Assembly: GCA_000328365.1 (NCBI GenBank)
Contig: KB306104.1
Location: 248,229 to 312,228, forward strand
DNA: 64,000 nt
DNA from: Capitella teleta
Lineage: Eukaryota; Annelida; Polychaeta; Capitellidae
Direction of reading: 5' to 3'
A model generated the notes under the pieces. The model saw nothing but the letters and a program-made list of their open reading frames with translations. It searched no databases and was not told where the DNA came from. Below, piece after piece: positions 56,901 to 64,000 of this stretch. The translations under genes and the position numbers were made by a program. The stretch's first letter is position 1. Every line of letters begins with the position of its first letter.

Positions 56901-59900
56901 TTGGTTCGCTCATTTGTGTTGGGATCAATCAGGTCTCCAGAACAGCTGTCCACAATTCCGTCATCAATGGCTTCAGACAGAGTCATTGAAACGCCAGTGC
57001 TGGGATGCTTGACTTGCATGCTGCTGCCATCAATGATGTTCTTCTCAACAGCTTCTTTGAATGGCTGCTTTTGAGGGATGGCGTCATCCTCCTCTGCCTC
57101 TTCAGAAGCAGGCACAACGAGACCTTTGGCTATGGCACCCTGCAAATCAACAGGCTGCCGTGTTTCAGGGTCAATGACACTTCCCTTTTCATCCACAACA
57201 CCCTCTTCAAGAGCTTCAGTCAAAGTGACTGGGCGTCCAGTTTGAGGGTGCTTGACCAGCATGCCGTCACCATCAATGACTTTCTTCTCAACAGCTTCTT
57301 TGAATGGCTGCTTTTGAGGGATGGCGTCATCCTCCTCTGCCTCTTCAGAAGCAGGCACAACGAGACCTTTGGCTATGGCACCCTGCAAATCAACAGGCTG
57401 CCGTGTTTCAGGGTCAATGACACTTCCCTTTTCATCCACAACACCCTCTTCAAGAGCTTCAGTCAAAGTGACTGGGCGTCCAGTTTGAGGGTGCTTGACC
57501 AGCATGCCGTCACCATCAATGACTTTCTTCTCAACAGCTTCTTTGAATGATAGCTGATCACCGGTTGAGGGATCAACAACCTTCTTTGATTTTGCGTCCA
57601 TTTTCCCTTCAATGTATCTCTTAAGCATAATTGGAGCAACTACCGGAGCAGCTACAACGGCAAGTAAGCCCATTTTGACGGAATCAGCCAATTTGCTCTT
57701 CCCTGATGTACTAGAGCTGGGAGCGACAAAGCCTTGGTTTTCTGCTTGAGACACGGACATCGGCTGCTTTGTTTTTGGGTCAATGACTTGAATGGATTTT
57801 TCATCAACAAGATTTTTCTCTAGAGCTTCGTGAATGGGTATGTCTTCTCCTGTTCTGGGATCAGTGACCATTCCAGTTTTCAGGTCATAGAGATCTTGCT
57901 CGAGCAGCTCATTCAGAGTTGGAGGAGCATCTTTCGCAACTGATTCAAGTTTGGAGATGGGCTCTTTGTCATCAGAGTCTGCTTTTCTTCTCTTGGGAGA
58001 TGATAATTCTGGTTCTTCTGCTCTTCCTTTCTTGGGTGAGCGAGGGGGGGATTCCCTAGATGGCATGTTAAAGACTGTTTCTGCAGATGGTTTCAGTGGG
58101 CTGAGAGTGGGCTCAAATTGCATAGGTTCTTCAGTAGTGGCATGTGGTTGATCGACAGGTGACAATTTTTGTGGAATGTTCTTGTCAGTGGGAGAAAGAG
58201 ACCGCATTGGCTTTTTAGTTGGGGGCTGGTCAGGATCGAAGGGATCCAAGCTTTTGAGACCTAAATGAATGCCAAATACATTGTAGGATGGAAAAAATAT
58301 AGAGAAGAAATGCGACTCACCTTGTTTGGTGGCATCAGAAATCTTTGCTGGTTTCTCTCTGTCATCAAGAGACCCGCTATCGATGGCCATGGGCACATCA
58401 GCGGTGGGAGTTGCACCATACACGACCACACCTTTCTGCACTGCTTCAGTGAAAGACAGAGCTTTGCCTGAAACGGGATCTAGGACATCGCCTCGGCTGT
58501 TCATCAAGCCTTGGTCAACTGCAATGCTGAGGGGGATTAGGGCGCCTGTGTTGGGGTCTTTCAGTTGCGGCACTTGGCCATCAGCAGACTGCACCTGTAT
58601 GTCCTGTAATAACTCTGCGTTTAGCACATGCAACGTAGCTGGAGAGACAGAGGAATGAAAAGGGGGGACAGAGGGCACACCATCCCCATCACTGAATGGA
58701 GAACTGAGACCTTGACGCTGCTCAATGCGCGTTACACCACTTCCAGAAATATTCATGCGCGAGGGTGGAAGATTAAATGAATGACACGCATACCCACTAT
58801 CGGCTGTACCCACCCTTTCATAAATGGATGAAACAGGAGATGAAACGCCAGACATGTCCGCTTCCATGCCACTCAGTCTTCCGTCAGTCGATCGGTCGCT
58901 TGGGTCGACATCAATGAGTCCTCGTTCTAGAGCATCCGCAAAAGAGATGACATCTCCAGTCATGGTGTTGAGAACATGGCCGTCAGAGCTGATGGTATAT
59001 CCTGGTTTGGTCAGGTACGAATCCAGTAATGTCTCCTCAGGCGCTGAAGACTCAGGCGAGCTGTGCACCTTGCGGAAGCCATTCTCGTCAGCATCACTGG
59101 AATGCACAGCTGTGATGGCTTTGGATGTGCCGGAGAGCAAAGCCTTGGAAGGATCAGCACCAAGGTCTTTGAGCTTGCCAGTCAGTTCATCAGGGTTCAT
59201 CTGCATCATCTTCTCATACTCCTCCGCTGTAACTGGTTTGTCCACCTTGACCTTCTCTTCGTGGAGGATATGCACGTTGAGCTCCAGTTCCCTTGGCTGC
59301 TGCTGCTCAACCTCCTTGACCTCCTGCAGGAGGTCACTGGCCGTCTGGTTCTCTTTTTTCAAGGCCTCCATCATGCGCATCGTGTCTTCAATCTCATCCT
59401 GTGAGAACTTGTCCTTCTTCTTAATGATCTCATAGTGCTCATTCAGCACTTCCACTTCGTGGTCCTGAGACACGCTTTTTCCATTGTGGCCATTTGGCGG
59501 CGGGTTTTCTGTCGGTTGCTGAGCCTGAGGCGGATGGAGTCCTTTCCTCAGAGTCTCAGAATCAGTTCTTCCAATAGGCATCATCTCTCTCTGAGGGGAT
59601 CTTTCCTTTTGTGGTGAGGGTGTTCGTTCTCGGACTGGAGAGGTCCTCTTTTTATTTGGAGGTGGTTCAACAGCTTGGCGTGGAGGGTACCTCTCTTCAA
59701 TCGCTGCTGATCTGTCCACTGCAGCCGAGTCATATTCTTCCACTGTTGTTTTTGTGACTTTGCGGTGGTATTGCATGGTCTGCTCTTGGAAGGAGGTGGC
59801 TTGGCTGAATTGTTGAGATGTCTCTTCAACCAATGAGCCAAACTGTCTCTCAGGAATTTTCTCAGGTGAGCCCGATTTGCTCTTGACTGGTGACAGTTCT

Positions 59901-62900
59901 CTCTGTGGTGACATCAATTTGGGCAAAATGAGGCCACGTTCGACTGCCTCCTTCAGCGTGTATGCCCTCCCAGAGTGAGGGTCAGTGTAGGTGCCGAGTG
60001 TCAGATCAATATACTCATTCTTCAGAGCCTCAGCAAATGGCACAGCATCTTCCCTCTCTTCTGGGGTCATTCTCTTCTTTGGCACGGCCGGAGCCATAGC
60101 TCTTGCCATCATCGCTTCGTCAACCGTCATCGTTTCGCCAGTATGTGGGTGAGTGAAGAGGCCAGTGTGTGGATCCACAATACCATGCAGCACAGCTTCG
60201 TTCAGGCTCATGCCAGGACCAACGTCAGCTGGCAGCAGCAACCCAGCAGCAACAGCATCAGGAATGGACATTCGCTGACCAGTGGCGGGGTTCAAGTACT
60301 CCTTTGTGGTGGGGTCAATGTATCCCTTATCCAAGGCTTGGTCAAACGTCATCCCAGAAGGCAGGAGCATGGGTTTCCTCTCAACAATTGGAGATTTTGA
60401 GGAACGTTCTCTGGACATGTCTGTGATGTCAATGGTGGTCTCCTCCTTGGTTCTCTTGGTGACCATCTCTGTCTTAGATTCTCTTTCTAAGAAAGCAGCT
60501 CCATCTGGATTCAAGAGTCCCTTCTGGATAGCTTCTTGGATAGGCATGGGCTTCCTAGTCTTGGGATCAAAGAAATTGCCGGTCTGAGGATCCAAGAGTC
60601 CGGCAGCCAAGGCATCTGCAAATTTCACCGGCTTCTGCAAGGTCTTAGGATCAACTCCTTGGATGAGGCCCTGGTTGATGGCGTCATGGATAGACATGAC
60701 CTTGTTGGTGGTGGGGTCTCTGAATTCTCCTCGCTTGACATCGATGAGGCCCTTCGCAAGAGCGTCTTTGAAACTCAAGGGTTTCGAGCTGGTTTCACCC
60801 ATTTGCAGAAGATTGCGTTTGATGGCTTCATCAAGGCTCATGATGTCGCCAGTGGAGGGGTCTCTGAATTCGCCTCTTGCCTTGTTGAGCAATCCCTGTG
60901 AGATGGCTTCTGAGTATGACATTGCTTTCCTGCTGTACTGATCAACTGTGTCGTAGTCGCTTGTAATCTCTGTGGCTTTGTAAGATGTGGCGAGAGATGT
61001 TTCAGTGTCCACCTTGAATTTGAGGCCTTGAGGGTCATTCATGTTGAACTGAAATTTAGGATCATCTGTGATGACCAGTCCTTTGGCAGCTGCCTCGTGC
61101 AGTGGGATCTTCTTGCCAGTTGTGGTATCCAAATACGTGCCATTCAAAACATCAACGATGCCTCTTTCCACCGCTTCAGAGACGGTCATTTCACGTCTTG
61201 TCTTTGAGTCAATCACCTTCTTAATGGTGAAGGTCTTTGAAGGAGTCTGATCTCGCATCAGTGTTGCATCATGGGTCCTCATCTGGGCCTTGACCAAGCC
61301 TTGGTCAATAGCTTCCATGATGGGAATTCTATCTCCTGTCAGAGGGTTGATGTAGTAACCCTGTTTAGGATCAATCAGTCCTCGTTTTGTTGCTTCCAGT
61401 ACAGAAATCCACTCATTTGATCGGGGGTCCATAACACTGCTGATGTGCACGGTCTCAGCCTCCCGAATGGCTTCAATAGTGGCATAAATGGCTTCATCCT
61501 CCTCCAATTCCGCGTAATCTGGCTGCTCAATCTCTCTGGCTTTGATCAATCCTTTCCTAATGGCTTCACGGATAGGGATCTTCTCCCCAGTCAAAGGGTT
61601 GATGTACACGCCTTGCAGTTTGTTGGTCAACCCACGTCGCTCTGCTTCAATCGGATCAAATTCTTCTCCAGTGTTTGGATCTTTGACAGATTTGATAGCA
61701 TACACAGTCGTGGTGGGCATGAGCTGCAGCATGGCGTCCTTTTTCAGAGCATCCTCAATGGGCTCCACTTTCACGAATCCACGTTTGACGGCTTCTTCAA
61801 TCGGTATGCGCTCATCAGTCTGCATGTTCCAATACATGCCCTTCACTTTGTCAACAATTTGGTGGCGCACAGCATCTGAGATGTGGATTTCTTCTCCTGT
61901 TCTTGGGTCAACAACTGACTTGATGGTCAGTGAGGAGGTTTCCTTTAGTTTGCTCGAACCCTCTGCCTTCTCTCCCTCATGGGCAATAATGAATCCCTTG
62001 TCAATGGCTTCTTTGATGCCAAGGACGTCACCATTGCGGGGGTCTGTGTACTTCTTCAGGTTCTGATCCAGCAGTCCTCGCTTGATGGCCTCACTGACTG
62101 GGTACTTCTCCTTTGTTCGCGGATCAATAGCAGCCACAATTGTGTAGCCCTTCGCTTCCAAGAGCACAGCCGCACTGGTCACAGCAGTTGATTCCTCAGA
62201 CTTCTCAGCTGTGATGAATCCTTTCTCAAAAGCTTCATGGATTGGCATTGTCTTGCCTGTGGTTGGGTCAATGTAGACACCATTGGTGAGGTCAAGAATG
62301 CCTTTCTCAACTGCCTCTGACGGATGTATCTTCTGCCCAGTGTGTGGGTCAATGACACTCTTGATGCTGTACGCTTGGTTATCCTGCTTGATCTGTTGCT
62401 GAGTAACGGTTACGGAATCAGACGACTCAGCGACTTGGGCCCTGATGAAGCCCATGTGGAAGGCCTCAGCCAGAGCGTACGTCTTGCTGGTGATGGGGTC
62501 AACATACAGGCTGTTGTTCATGTCCAGGATTCCTTGCTCAACGGCTTCAGCTGGTGAGATGAATTGGCCGGTGAGGGGGTTCTTCACGCTGCCAATGCTG
62601 TAGGTCTGGCCTGGTTTGGGAGCATCAGAGGGCTTCTGAGTGATCACAAGACCCTGTCGCACAGCTTCATCCAAAGGAATGACCTCCCCAGTGACAGGGT
62701 GAACATACTGACCGGTGGATTTCCACAGCAGACCCTCTTCCACCGCTTGGTTGGCAGTCAATTGCCGCCCAGTTGTTGGATCAATGACACCAACAATATC
62801 CAAGGTAGTCATCTCAGTTTTGACATCAAGTTTAGTGGTCCGGGATGATTTCACAGTTTCAGTCGTGAGGATCAATCCAGATTCCAGGGCTTCATCGAAG

Positions 62901-64000
62901 GTCATGGATTGGCGAGTTTCGGGGTCAATATACAGACCAGTGGCAGGATCCAAATAGCCCTTCCTCTTGGCTTCCTCTGGGCTGATCAGCTGCTTGGTAA
63001 TCGGGTCAACCACCGAGGTCACATCGTCAACACGGTCCTCTGCACCAGTGATGAATTCCTCTTTTGATTTGACCAGATCGATCACTTGGCCATGGATGTA
63101 GCCCTCTGTGAAGGCATCAGCAATGCTCATGCTCTGGCTGTGGTCGTAGTGATAATACACATCTCGTGATCTATCAATCAAGCCCTGATGGATGGCTTGC
63201 TCCAGGGTCAAATTCTTCCCTGAACGAGTGTCGAGAATGGTGTCAACAGCGAGGGTAATGACCTCTTTTGTGCGCGTGATTTTGATTCTCTTTGTGGTGG
63301 TGGTGCTTGTGCAGACGATCAGTTGGCGGTCAAGGGCAGCCTGCAGAGTAATGGACTTCTGTGGCTCCCTTGGGTCTCTTGTCTTGCCATTCGCGTCCAC
63401 AACGCCTTGCTGAAGAGCTTGACGAAGCTGAAGATACTGTCCTTGGTGGGTGATCACTTGGGCTAAGTCAGGGTTCAGGAATCCCTGGTCAATGGCATCT
63501 TTCAGGGGCATTCTTTGACCTGTGCGAGAATCAGTGAAGACTCCCATCTGAGTGTTGAGCAGTTTTTGATTGATTGCTTCCAGAAGCGACATTGGCTCAT
63601 CTGATGAGTCCATCACACTTCTCTCTTCAGAAATTCTTGTGAAGTTCAGAATGTTGTCGGGTCGGTGCTTGTCAGCTGGACTAGGACTGCCTTTGATGGC
63701 ATCAACAAGTGCCTTTCCAGCCAAGATGGGGGCTCCAACAAGAGCCACCAGGCCAAACTTGGCAGCATCCTTCAACGAAATCTTCTGTCCGGATGAGTCG
63801 ATGAATTTTCCGCTCCTTGAGTCAATGACTCCTTGATGCAAAGCGTCTTCCAAGGTGAGTGTCTTTGCAGAAGTCGTGTCATACACCATTGAGTCGCGAT
63901 CAATCAAGCCCTGACTGATGGCCTCAGTCAAGCTCATTGTTCTTCCAGTGCGAAGATCTCGGAATTTGCCAGTTTTCTCATCAAAGAGACCACGATTGAT
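29657..64000 (-). CDS. MACF1/DST: Spectraplakin gene (MACF1/dystonin/Short stop family), 3' part, incomplete at 5' end
   Basis: Giant cytoskeletal linker that joins actin, microtubules and junctions. Thirty exons assigned here (29657-64000) encode about 9,270 residues: plakin repeats (47066-64000), spectrin-repeat rod (33623-45166), two EF-hands (end of the exon at 33623, and 32714-32829), GAS2 domain (32381-32663) and a Ser/Arg-rich tail with an SRLP (SxLP-type EB1-binding-like) motif. This is the spectraplakin order. Calponin-homology and plakin domains must lie beyond 64000. Every junction keeps phase, and all but one donor is GT. Rod introns are mostly 50-60 bp, while longer introns hold candidate cassette exons. 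Invertebrates usually have a single spectraplakin, so this is probably the pre-duplication orthologue of both MACF1 and DST. Confidence 0.95.
30040..30187 (-). CDS. MACF1/DST: Spectraplakin tail exon
   Basis: Phase 0 to 1: [20 protein letters not shown] then [20 protein letters not shown]. Basic, Pro/Arg/Ser-rich microtubule-binding-type tail. Confidence 0.85.
30188..30582 (-). other. 0.4 kb tail intron
   Basis: Phase-0 intron with the 57 bp cassette candidate. Confidence 0.6.
30494..30550 (-). CDS. Candidate 57 bp tail cassette with tandem acceptor
   Basis: Minus strand CCCCTGTCTTCCTGCAGAG: using the second AG gives a phase-0 57 bp exon ([19 protein letters not shown]) with donor GAG/GTAAGG. 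Using the first AG (two bases earlier) shifts frame and ends at [15 protein letters not shown], an alternative C-terminus. No transcript evidence. Confidence 0.4.
30583..30824 (-). CDS. MACF1/DST: Spectraplakin exon: post-GAS2 conserved motif and Ser-rich tail
   Basis: Phase 1 to 0: [29 protein letters not shown] then [20 protein letters not shown]. The [17 protein letters not shown] motif is diagnostic for spectraplakins and GAS2-like proteins. Confidence 0.95.
31135..31299 (-). CDS. Candidate 165 bp cassette exon after the GAS2 domain
   Basis: Acceptor CTGCTTCTCTGCCTGAACTTTCAG; donor CAC/GTACGA (weak), phase 1 to 1, open over 54 codons: [20 protein letters not shown], then [20 protein letters not shown] with two RRLSMP phosphosite-like units. 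The plus strand is also open here, so strand is supported only by splice phase. Confidence 0.3.
31911..31961 (-). CDS. Candidate 51 bp cassette exon after the GAS2 domain
   Basis: Minus strand acceptor TTTCGTTCGTCAG, donor ACT/GTGAGT, phase 1 to 1, open: [17 protein letters not shown] then Ser before KGRTN. Hydrophilic, helix-compatible. Signals and phase only. Confidence 0.35.
32214..32231 (-). CDS. Candidate 18 bp microexon after the GAS2 domain (VYFGDP)
   Basis: Minus strand acceptor GTTTGTTTTTTCAG (strong) and donor CGG/GTAAAA; phase 1 to 1. Inclusion gives PCR-VYFGDP-AKGRTN. Vertebrate MACF1/DST isoforms carry extra sequence at this junction. Confidence 0.4.
32381..32498 (-). CDS. MACF1/DST: Spectraplakin exon: GAS2 domain, second half
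   Basis: Phase 0 to 1: [39 protein letters not shown]. Near-invariant GAR core. Followed by an intron where vertebrates also insert optional sequence between PCR and AKGRTN. Confidence 0.95.
32550..32663 (-). CDS. MACF1/DST: Spectraplakin exon: GAS2 domain, first half
   Basis: 38 codons, phase 0: [20 protein letters not shown] then [12 protein letters not shown]. The CTC pair belongs to the zinc-binding GAS2-related (GAR) fold that contacts microtubules. Confidence 0.93.
32714..32829 (-). CDS. MACF1/DST: Spectraplakin exon: EF-hand 2
   Basis: Phase 1 to 0: [15 protein letters not shown] then loop [12 protein letters not shown] and [11 protein letters not shown]. The loop is canonical, so calcium binding is plausible. 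Matches the MACF1/DST second EF-hand closely. Confidence 0.93.
32830..33622 (-). other. 0.8 kb intron splitting the EF-hand pair
   Basis: Phase-1 intron, A-rich on plus, with a C tract at 33079-33088, holding the 27 bp microexon candidate. Confidence 0.6.
33397..33423 (-). CDS. Candidate 27 bp microexon between the two EF-hands
   Basis: Minus strand acceptor CTCTTTTGTCGTCTGCTTAG and donor CCG/GTAAGC frame 27 bp, phase 1 to 1, encoding SRLASWRRA plus a Glu at the junction. Skipping gives ILAS-K-FPTSR as in vertebrate MACF1; inclusion lengthens the inter-EF-hand linker by nine residues including RRxS-like basic residues. Inferred from signals and phase only. Confidence 0.45.
33623..35723 (-). 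CDS. MACF1/DST: Spectraplakin exon: last spectrin repeats, linker and EF-hand 1
   Basis: About 700 codons, phase 0 to 1. Five to six spectrin repeats ([60 protein letters not shown]), a basic Ser/Arg linker ([28 protein letters not shown]), the conserved helix [20 protein letters not shown], and EF-hand loop 1, [12 protein letters not shown], with all Ca-coordinating positions intact. It ends ILAS and a phase-1 donor. Confidence 0.93.
35780..35908 (-). CDS. MACF1/DST: Spectraplakin rod exon
   Basis: 43 codons, phase 0: [20 protein letters not shown] to KEQLEKFM. Confidence 0.85.
35961..36587 (-). CDS. MACF1/DST: Spectraplakin rod exon, two spectrin repeats
   Basis: 209 codons, phase 0: [20 protein letters not shown] and [20 protein letters not shown]. 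Confidence 0.9.
36644..36868 (-). CDS. MACF1/DST: Spectraplakin rod exon
   Basis: 75 codons, phase 0: [20 protein letters not shown] to [12 protein letters not shown]. Confidence 0.87.
36928..37917 (-). CDS. MACF1/DST: Spectraplakin rod exon, three spectrin repeats
   Basis: 330 codons, phase 0: [60 protein letters not shown] and [20 protein letters not shown]. Confidence 0.9.
37972..38091 (-). CDS. MACF1/DST: Spectraplakin rod exon
   Basis: 40 codons, phase 0: [20 protein letters not shown] to RTRLSDHK. Confidence 0.85.
38150..38992 (-). CDS. MACF1/DST: Spectraplakin rod exon
   Basis: 281 codons, phase 0, two to three repeats: [40 protein letters not shown] and [18 protein letters not shown]. 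Confidence 0.9.
39049..39381 (-). CDS. MACF1/DST: Spectraplakin rod exon
   Basis: 111 codons, phase 0, one repeat: [20 protein letters not shown] and [18 protein letters not shown]. Confidence 0.88.
39433..40886 (-). CDS. MACF1/DST: Spectraplakin rod exon, several spectrin repeats
   Basis: About 484 codons, phase 1 to 0. Trp-bearing helix A starts ([24 protein letters not shown]) in the first part, then a long Asp/Gln-rich coiled-coil-like stretch with weaker spectrin periodicity ([20 protein letters not shown]). Confidence 0.92.
40958..41120 (-). CDS. MACF1/DST: Spectraplakin rod exon
   Basis: Phase 0 to 1: [20 protein letters not shown] to YEDLKKKL. Confidence 0.85.
41173..41508 (-). CDS. 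MACF1/DST: Spectraplakin rod exon
   Basis: 112 codons, phase 0, one spectrin repeat: [20 protein letters not shown] and [20 protein letters not shown]. Confidence 0.88.
41736..41935 (-). CDS. MACF1/DST: Spectraplakin rod exon
   Basis: Phase 1 to 0: [20 protein letters not shown] and [20 protein letters not shown]. Confidence 0.87.
41988..42117 (-). CDS. MACF1/DST: Spectraplakin rod exon
   Basis: Phase 0 to 1: [20 protein letters not shown] to KKQLRRL. Confidence 0.85.
42168..42403 (-). CDS. MACF1/DST: Spectraplakin rod exon
   Basis: Phase 1 to 0: [20 protein letters not shown] and [20 protein letters not shown]. Confidence 0.88.
42515..42667 (-). CDS. MACF1/DST: Ser/Pro-rich linker exon, probable cassette
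   Basis: 153 bp, phase 1 to 1. Encodes [40 protein letters not shown] and NLLAID. It interrupts the spectrin array with an SP/RxxS-rich hinge. Being symmetric and non-helical, it is a natural alternatively spliced hinge; skipping joins RRSS to LSEVQQQL with one Asn. Confidence 0.75.
42956..43079 (-). CDS. MACF1/DST: Spectraplakin rod exon
   Basis: Phase 0 to 1: [20 protein letters not shown] to SPIRRSS. The end becomes Ser/Arg rich, leading into the optional linker exon. Confidence 0.85.
43131..44519 (-). CDS. MACF1/DST: Spectraplakin rod exon, several spectrin repeats
   Basis: 463 codons, phase 0, about four spectrin repeats. Each has a helix A Trp ([48 protein letters not shown]). Confidence 0.92.
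44576..44758 (-). CDS. MACF1/DST: Spectraplakin rod exon with GC donor
   Basis: 61 codons, phase 0: [19 protein letters not shown] and [12 protein letters not shown]. The only position that keeps phase is CACAAG/GCAAGT, a GC-AG intron; the neighbouring GT at 44570-44571 would shift the frame. Confidence 0.8.
44814..44969 (-). CDS. MACF1/DST: Spectraplakin rod exon
   Basis: 52 codons, phase 0: [20 protein letters not shown] to LGERYDK. Confidence 0.85.
45020..45166 (-). CDS. MACF1/DST: Spectraplakin rod exon
   Basis: 49 codons, phase 0, start of the rod: [20 protein letters not shown] then VSKVEDALS, a spectrin helix A-like segment with the conserved Trp. Confidence 0.85.
45927..45968 (-). 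CDS. Candidate 42 bp cassette exon ([14 protein letters not shown])
   Basis: Minus strand acceptor TTTCCTATTTAG and donor AAG/GTATTA, phase 0, 14 codons without stop. Strong upstream pyrimidine tract. Would insert 14 residues just before the first spectrin helix. Confidence 0.35.
46745..46753 (-). CDS. Candidate 9 bp microexon (SSK)
   Basis: Minus strand TTATTCAG/AGTTCGAAG/GTAAAG: strong pyrimidine tract and donor, phase 0, adds Ser-Ser-Lys between the plakin array and the rod. No transcript evidence. Confidence 0.25.
47066..51384 (-). CDS. MACF1/DST: Spectraplakin exon: plakin repeats, part C (4.3 kb)
   Basis: Phase 1 to 0. Plakin repeats to about 47200 and then a junction to the rod after ASAHPMQ (donor CAG/GTAAAG). 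The middle has a diverged subset with [17 protein letters not shown], and two near-identical 275 bp segments. Followed by a 1.9 kb intron and the first rod exon. Confidence 0.93.
47887..48161 (-). repeat. 275 bp intragenic repeat, copy 2
   Basis: See 49527-49801; the copies start 1,640 bp apart in the same orientation. Confidence 0.9.
49527..49801 (-). repeat. 275 bp intragenic repeat, copy 1
   Basis: Nearly identical (about three differences) to 47887-48161. Encodes [20 protein letters not shown] through to [14 protein letters not shown]. Confidence 0.9.
51502..51684 (-). CDS. MACF1/DST: Spectraplakin exon: plakin repeats, 183 bp
   Basis: 61 codons, phase 1 to 1: [20 protein letters not shown] and [16 protein letters not shown] symmetric exon, therefore skippable in frame. 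Confidence 0.85.
51685..51732 (-). other. 48 bp intron, multiple of three and stop-free
   Basis: Very short GT-AG intron (donor GTAAAG, acceptor CTTTCGTTAG) in a phase-1 Gly codon. Retention adds 16 residues ([14 protein letters not shown] core). Confidence 0.65.
51733..58260 (-). CDS. MACF1/DST: Spectraplakin exon: plakin repeats, part B (6.5 kb)
   Basis: 6528 bp, phase 1 to phase 1, so it can in principle be skipped in frame. It starts with an SP-rich leader ([20 protein letters not shown]) and then runs as plakin repeats such as [16 protein letters not shown]. Near 57660 is a hydrophobic Ala/Val stretch ([18 protein letters not shown]), also found in part A ([20 protein letters not shown]). 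It contains a perfect 243 bp tandem duplication. Confidence 0.93.
57058..57543 (-). repeat. Perfect 243 bp tandem duplication within the plakin array
   Basis: 57058-57300 and 57301-57543 read identically. The unit is 81 codons, about two plakin repeats, starting [20 protein letters not shown] and ending [14 protein letters not shown]. Confidence 0.9.
58261..58320 (-). other. 60 bp intron, multiple of three and stop-free
   Basis: GTGAGT donor and TTAG acceptor on the minus strand, interrupting a Gly codon in phase 1. Retention would add 20 residues without a stop. Confidence 0.7.
58321..64000 (-). CDS. MACF1/DST: Spectraplakin exon: plakin repeats, part A (continues past window)
   Basis: Open to the window edge. 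It encodes repeats of about 38-40 residues of the form [15 protein letters not shown] and [19 protein letters not shown], with the plakin-repeat heptads DP-x-TG, (L/M)-x-EA and G-(L/I/V)-(I/L)-D. Near 58560-59930 the array is broken by a Ser/Pro/Lys-rich linker. It ends KQ-G in phase 1 at a GTGAGT donor. Confidence 0.93.
58560..59930 (-). other. Disordered Ser/Pro-rich linker inside the plakin-repeat array
   Basis: About 455 residues with [34 protein letters not shown], a Glu/Lys/Gln helical stretch ([20 protein letters not shown]) and [18 protein letters not shown]. One lone plakin-like unit ([20 protein letters not shown]) sits within it. SP/TP-rich segments suggest phospho-regulation; that is inference. 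Confidence 0.75.

Noticed and set aside
57005-57550. 181-codon plus frame with duplicated sequence
   Set aside because: Antisense of the perfect 243 bp duplication in the plakin exon.

Overview
The window looks like nuclear DNA of a marine invertebrate animal. It has short GT-AG introns, many degraded CR1/L2-like LINEs, Tc1-type and other DNA transposons, a Ty3/Gypsy-type element, abundant ATT and poly-A/T tracts and frequent TACATGTA-like words. I favour an invertebrate deuterostome (echinoderm, hemichordate or amphioxus) but cannot fix the taxon from the sequence. One 50-base run of N marks an assembly gap.

Left half (1-28 kb) is gene-poor and repeat-rich. It holds an apparently single-exon type II membrane protein resembling a GT-A glycosyltransferase (3121-4173), a broken rhodopsin-type GPCR (7442-7799), and an unrecognised multi-exon plus-strand gene whose exons (20.1-26.6 kb) are split by a 5 kb transposon-laden intron. 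Between 9.5 and 19.1 kb is a stack of mobile elements: LINE fragment, TTAA-flanked MITE, the 3' part of a Ty3/Gypsy element, and, nested inside that, a 4.8 kb LTR element with 195-196 bp LTRs and a TCAC target duplication. The inner element shows no gag or pol that I can recognise. Instead it carries an open 735-codon ORF made of a 28-residue tandem repeat, a coiled coil and a well conserved Y-box cold-shock domain, plus a degraded antisense copy of a BAG1-like co-chaperone mRNA. This is the most unusual object in the window.

Right half (29.6-64 kb, minus strand) is the 3' part of one giant spectraplakin gene (MACF1/dystonin/Short stop family). In transcription order it has more than 5,500 residues of plakin (plectin) repeats in four exons running off the right edge, about 3,350 residues of spectrin-repeat rod in about 20 exons, two canonical EF-hands, a GAS2 microtubule-binding domain and a Ser/Arg-rich tail. 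All splice junctions I assigned are phase-consistent. The N-terminal actin-binding and plakin domains lie outside the window. Introns near the 3' end contain several candidate cassette microexons (18, 27, 42, 51, 57 and 165 bp), all multiples of three and in the right phase, suggesting combinatorial splicing around the EF-hand, GAS2 and tail modules.
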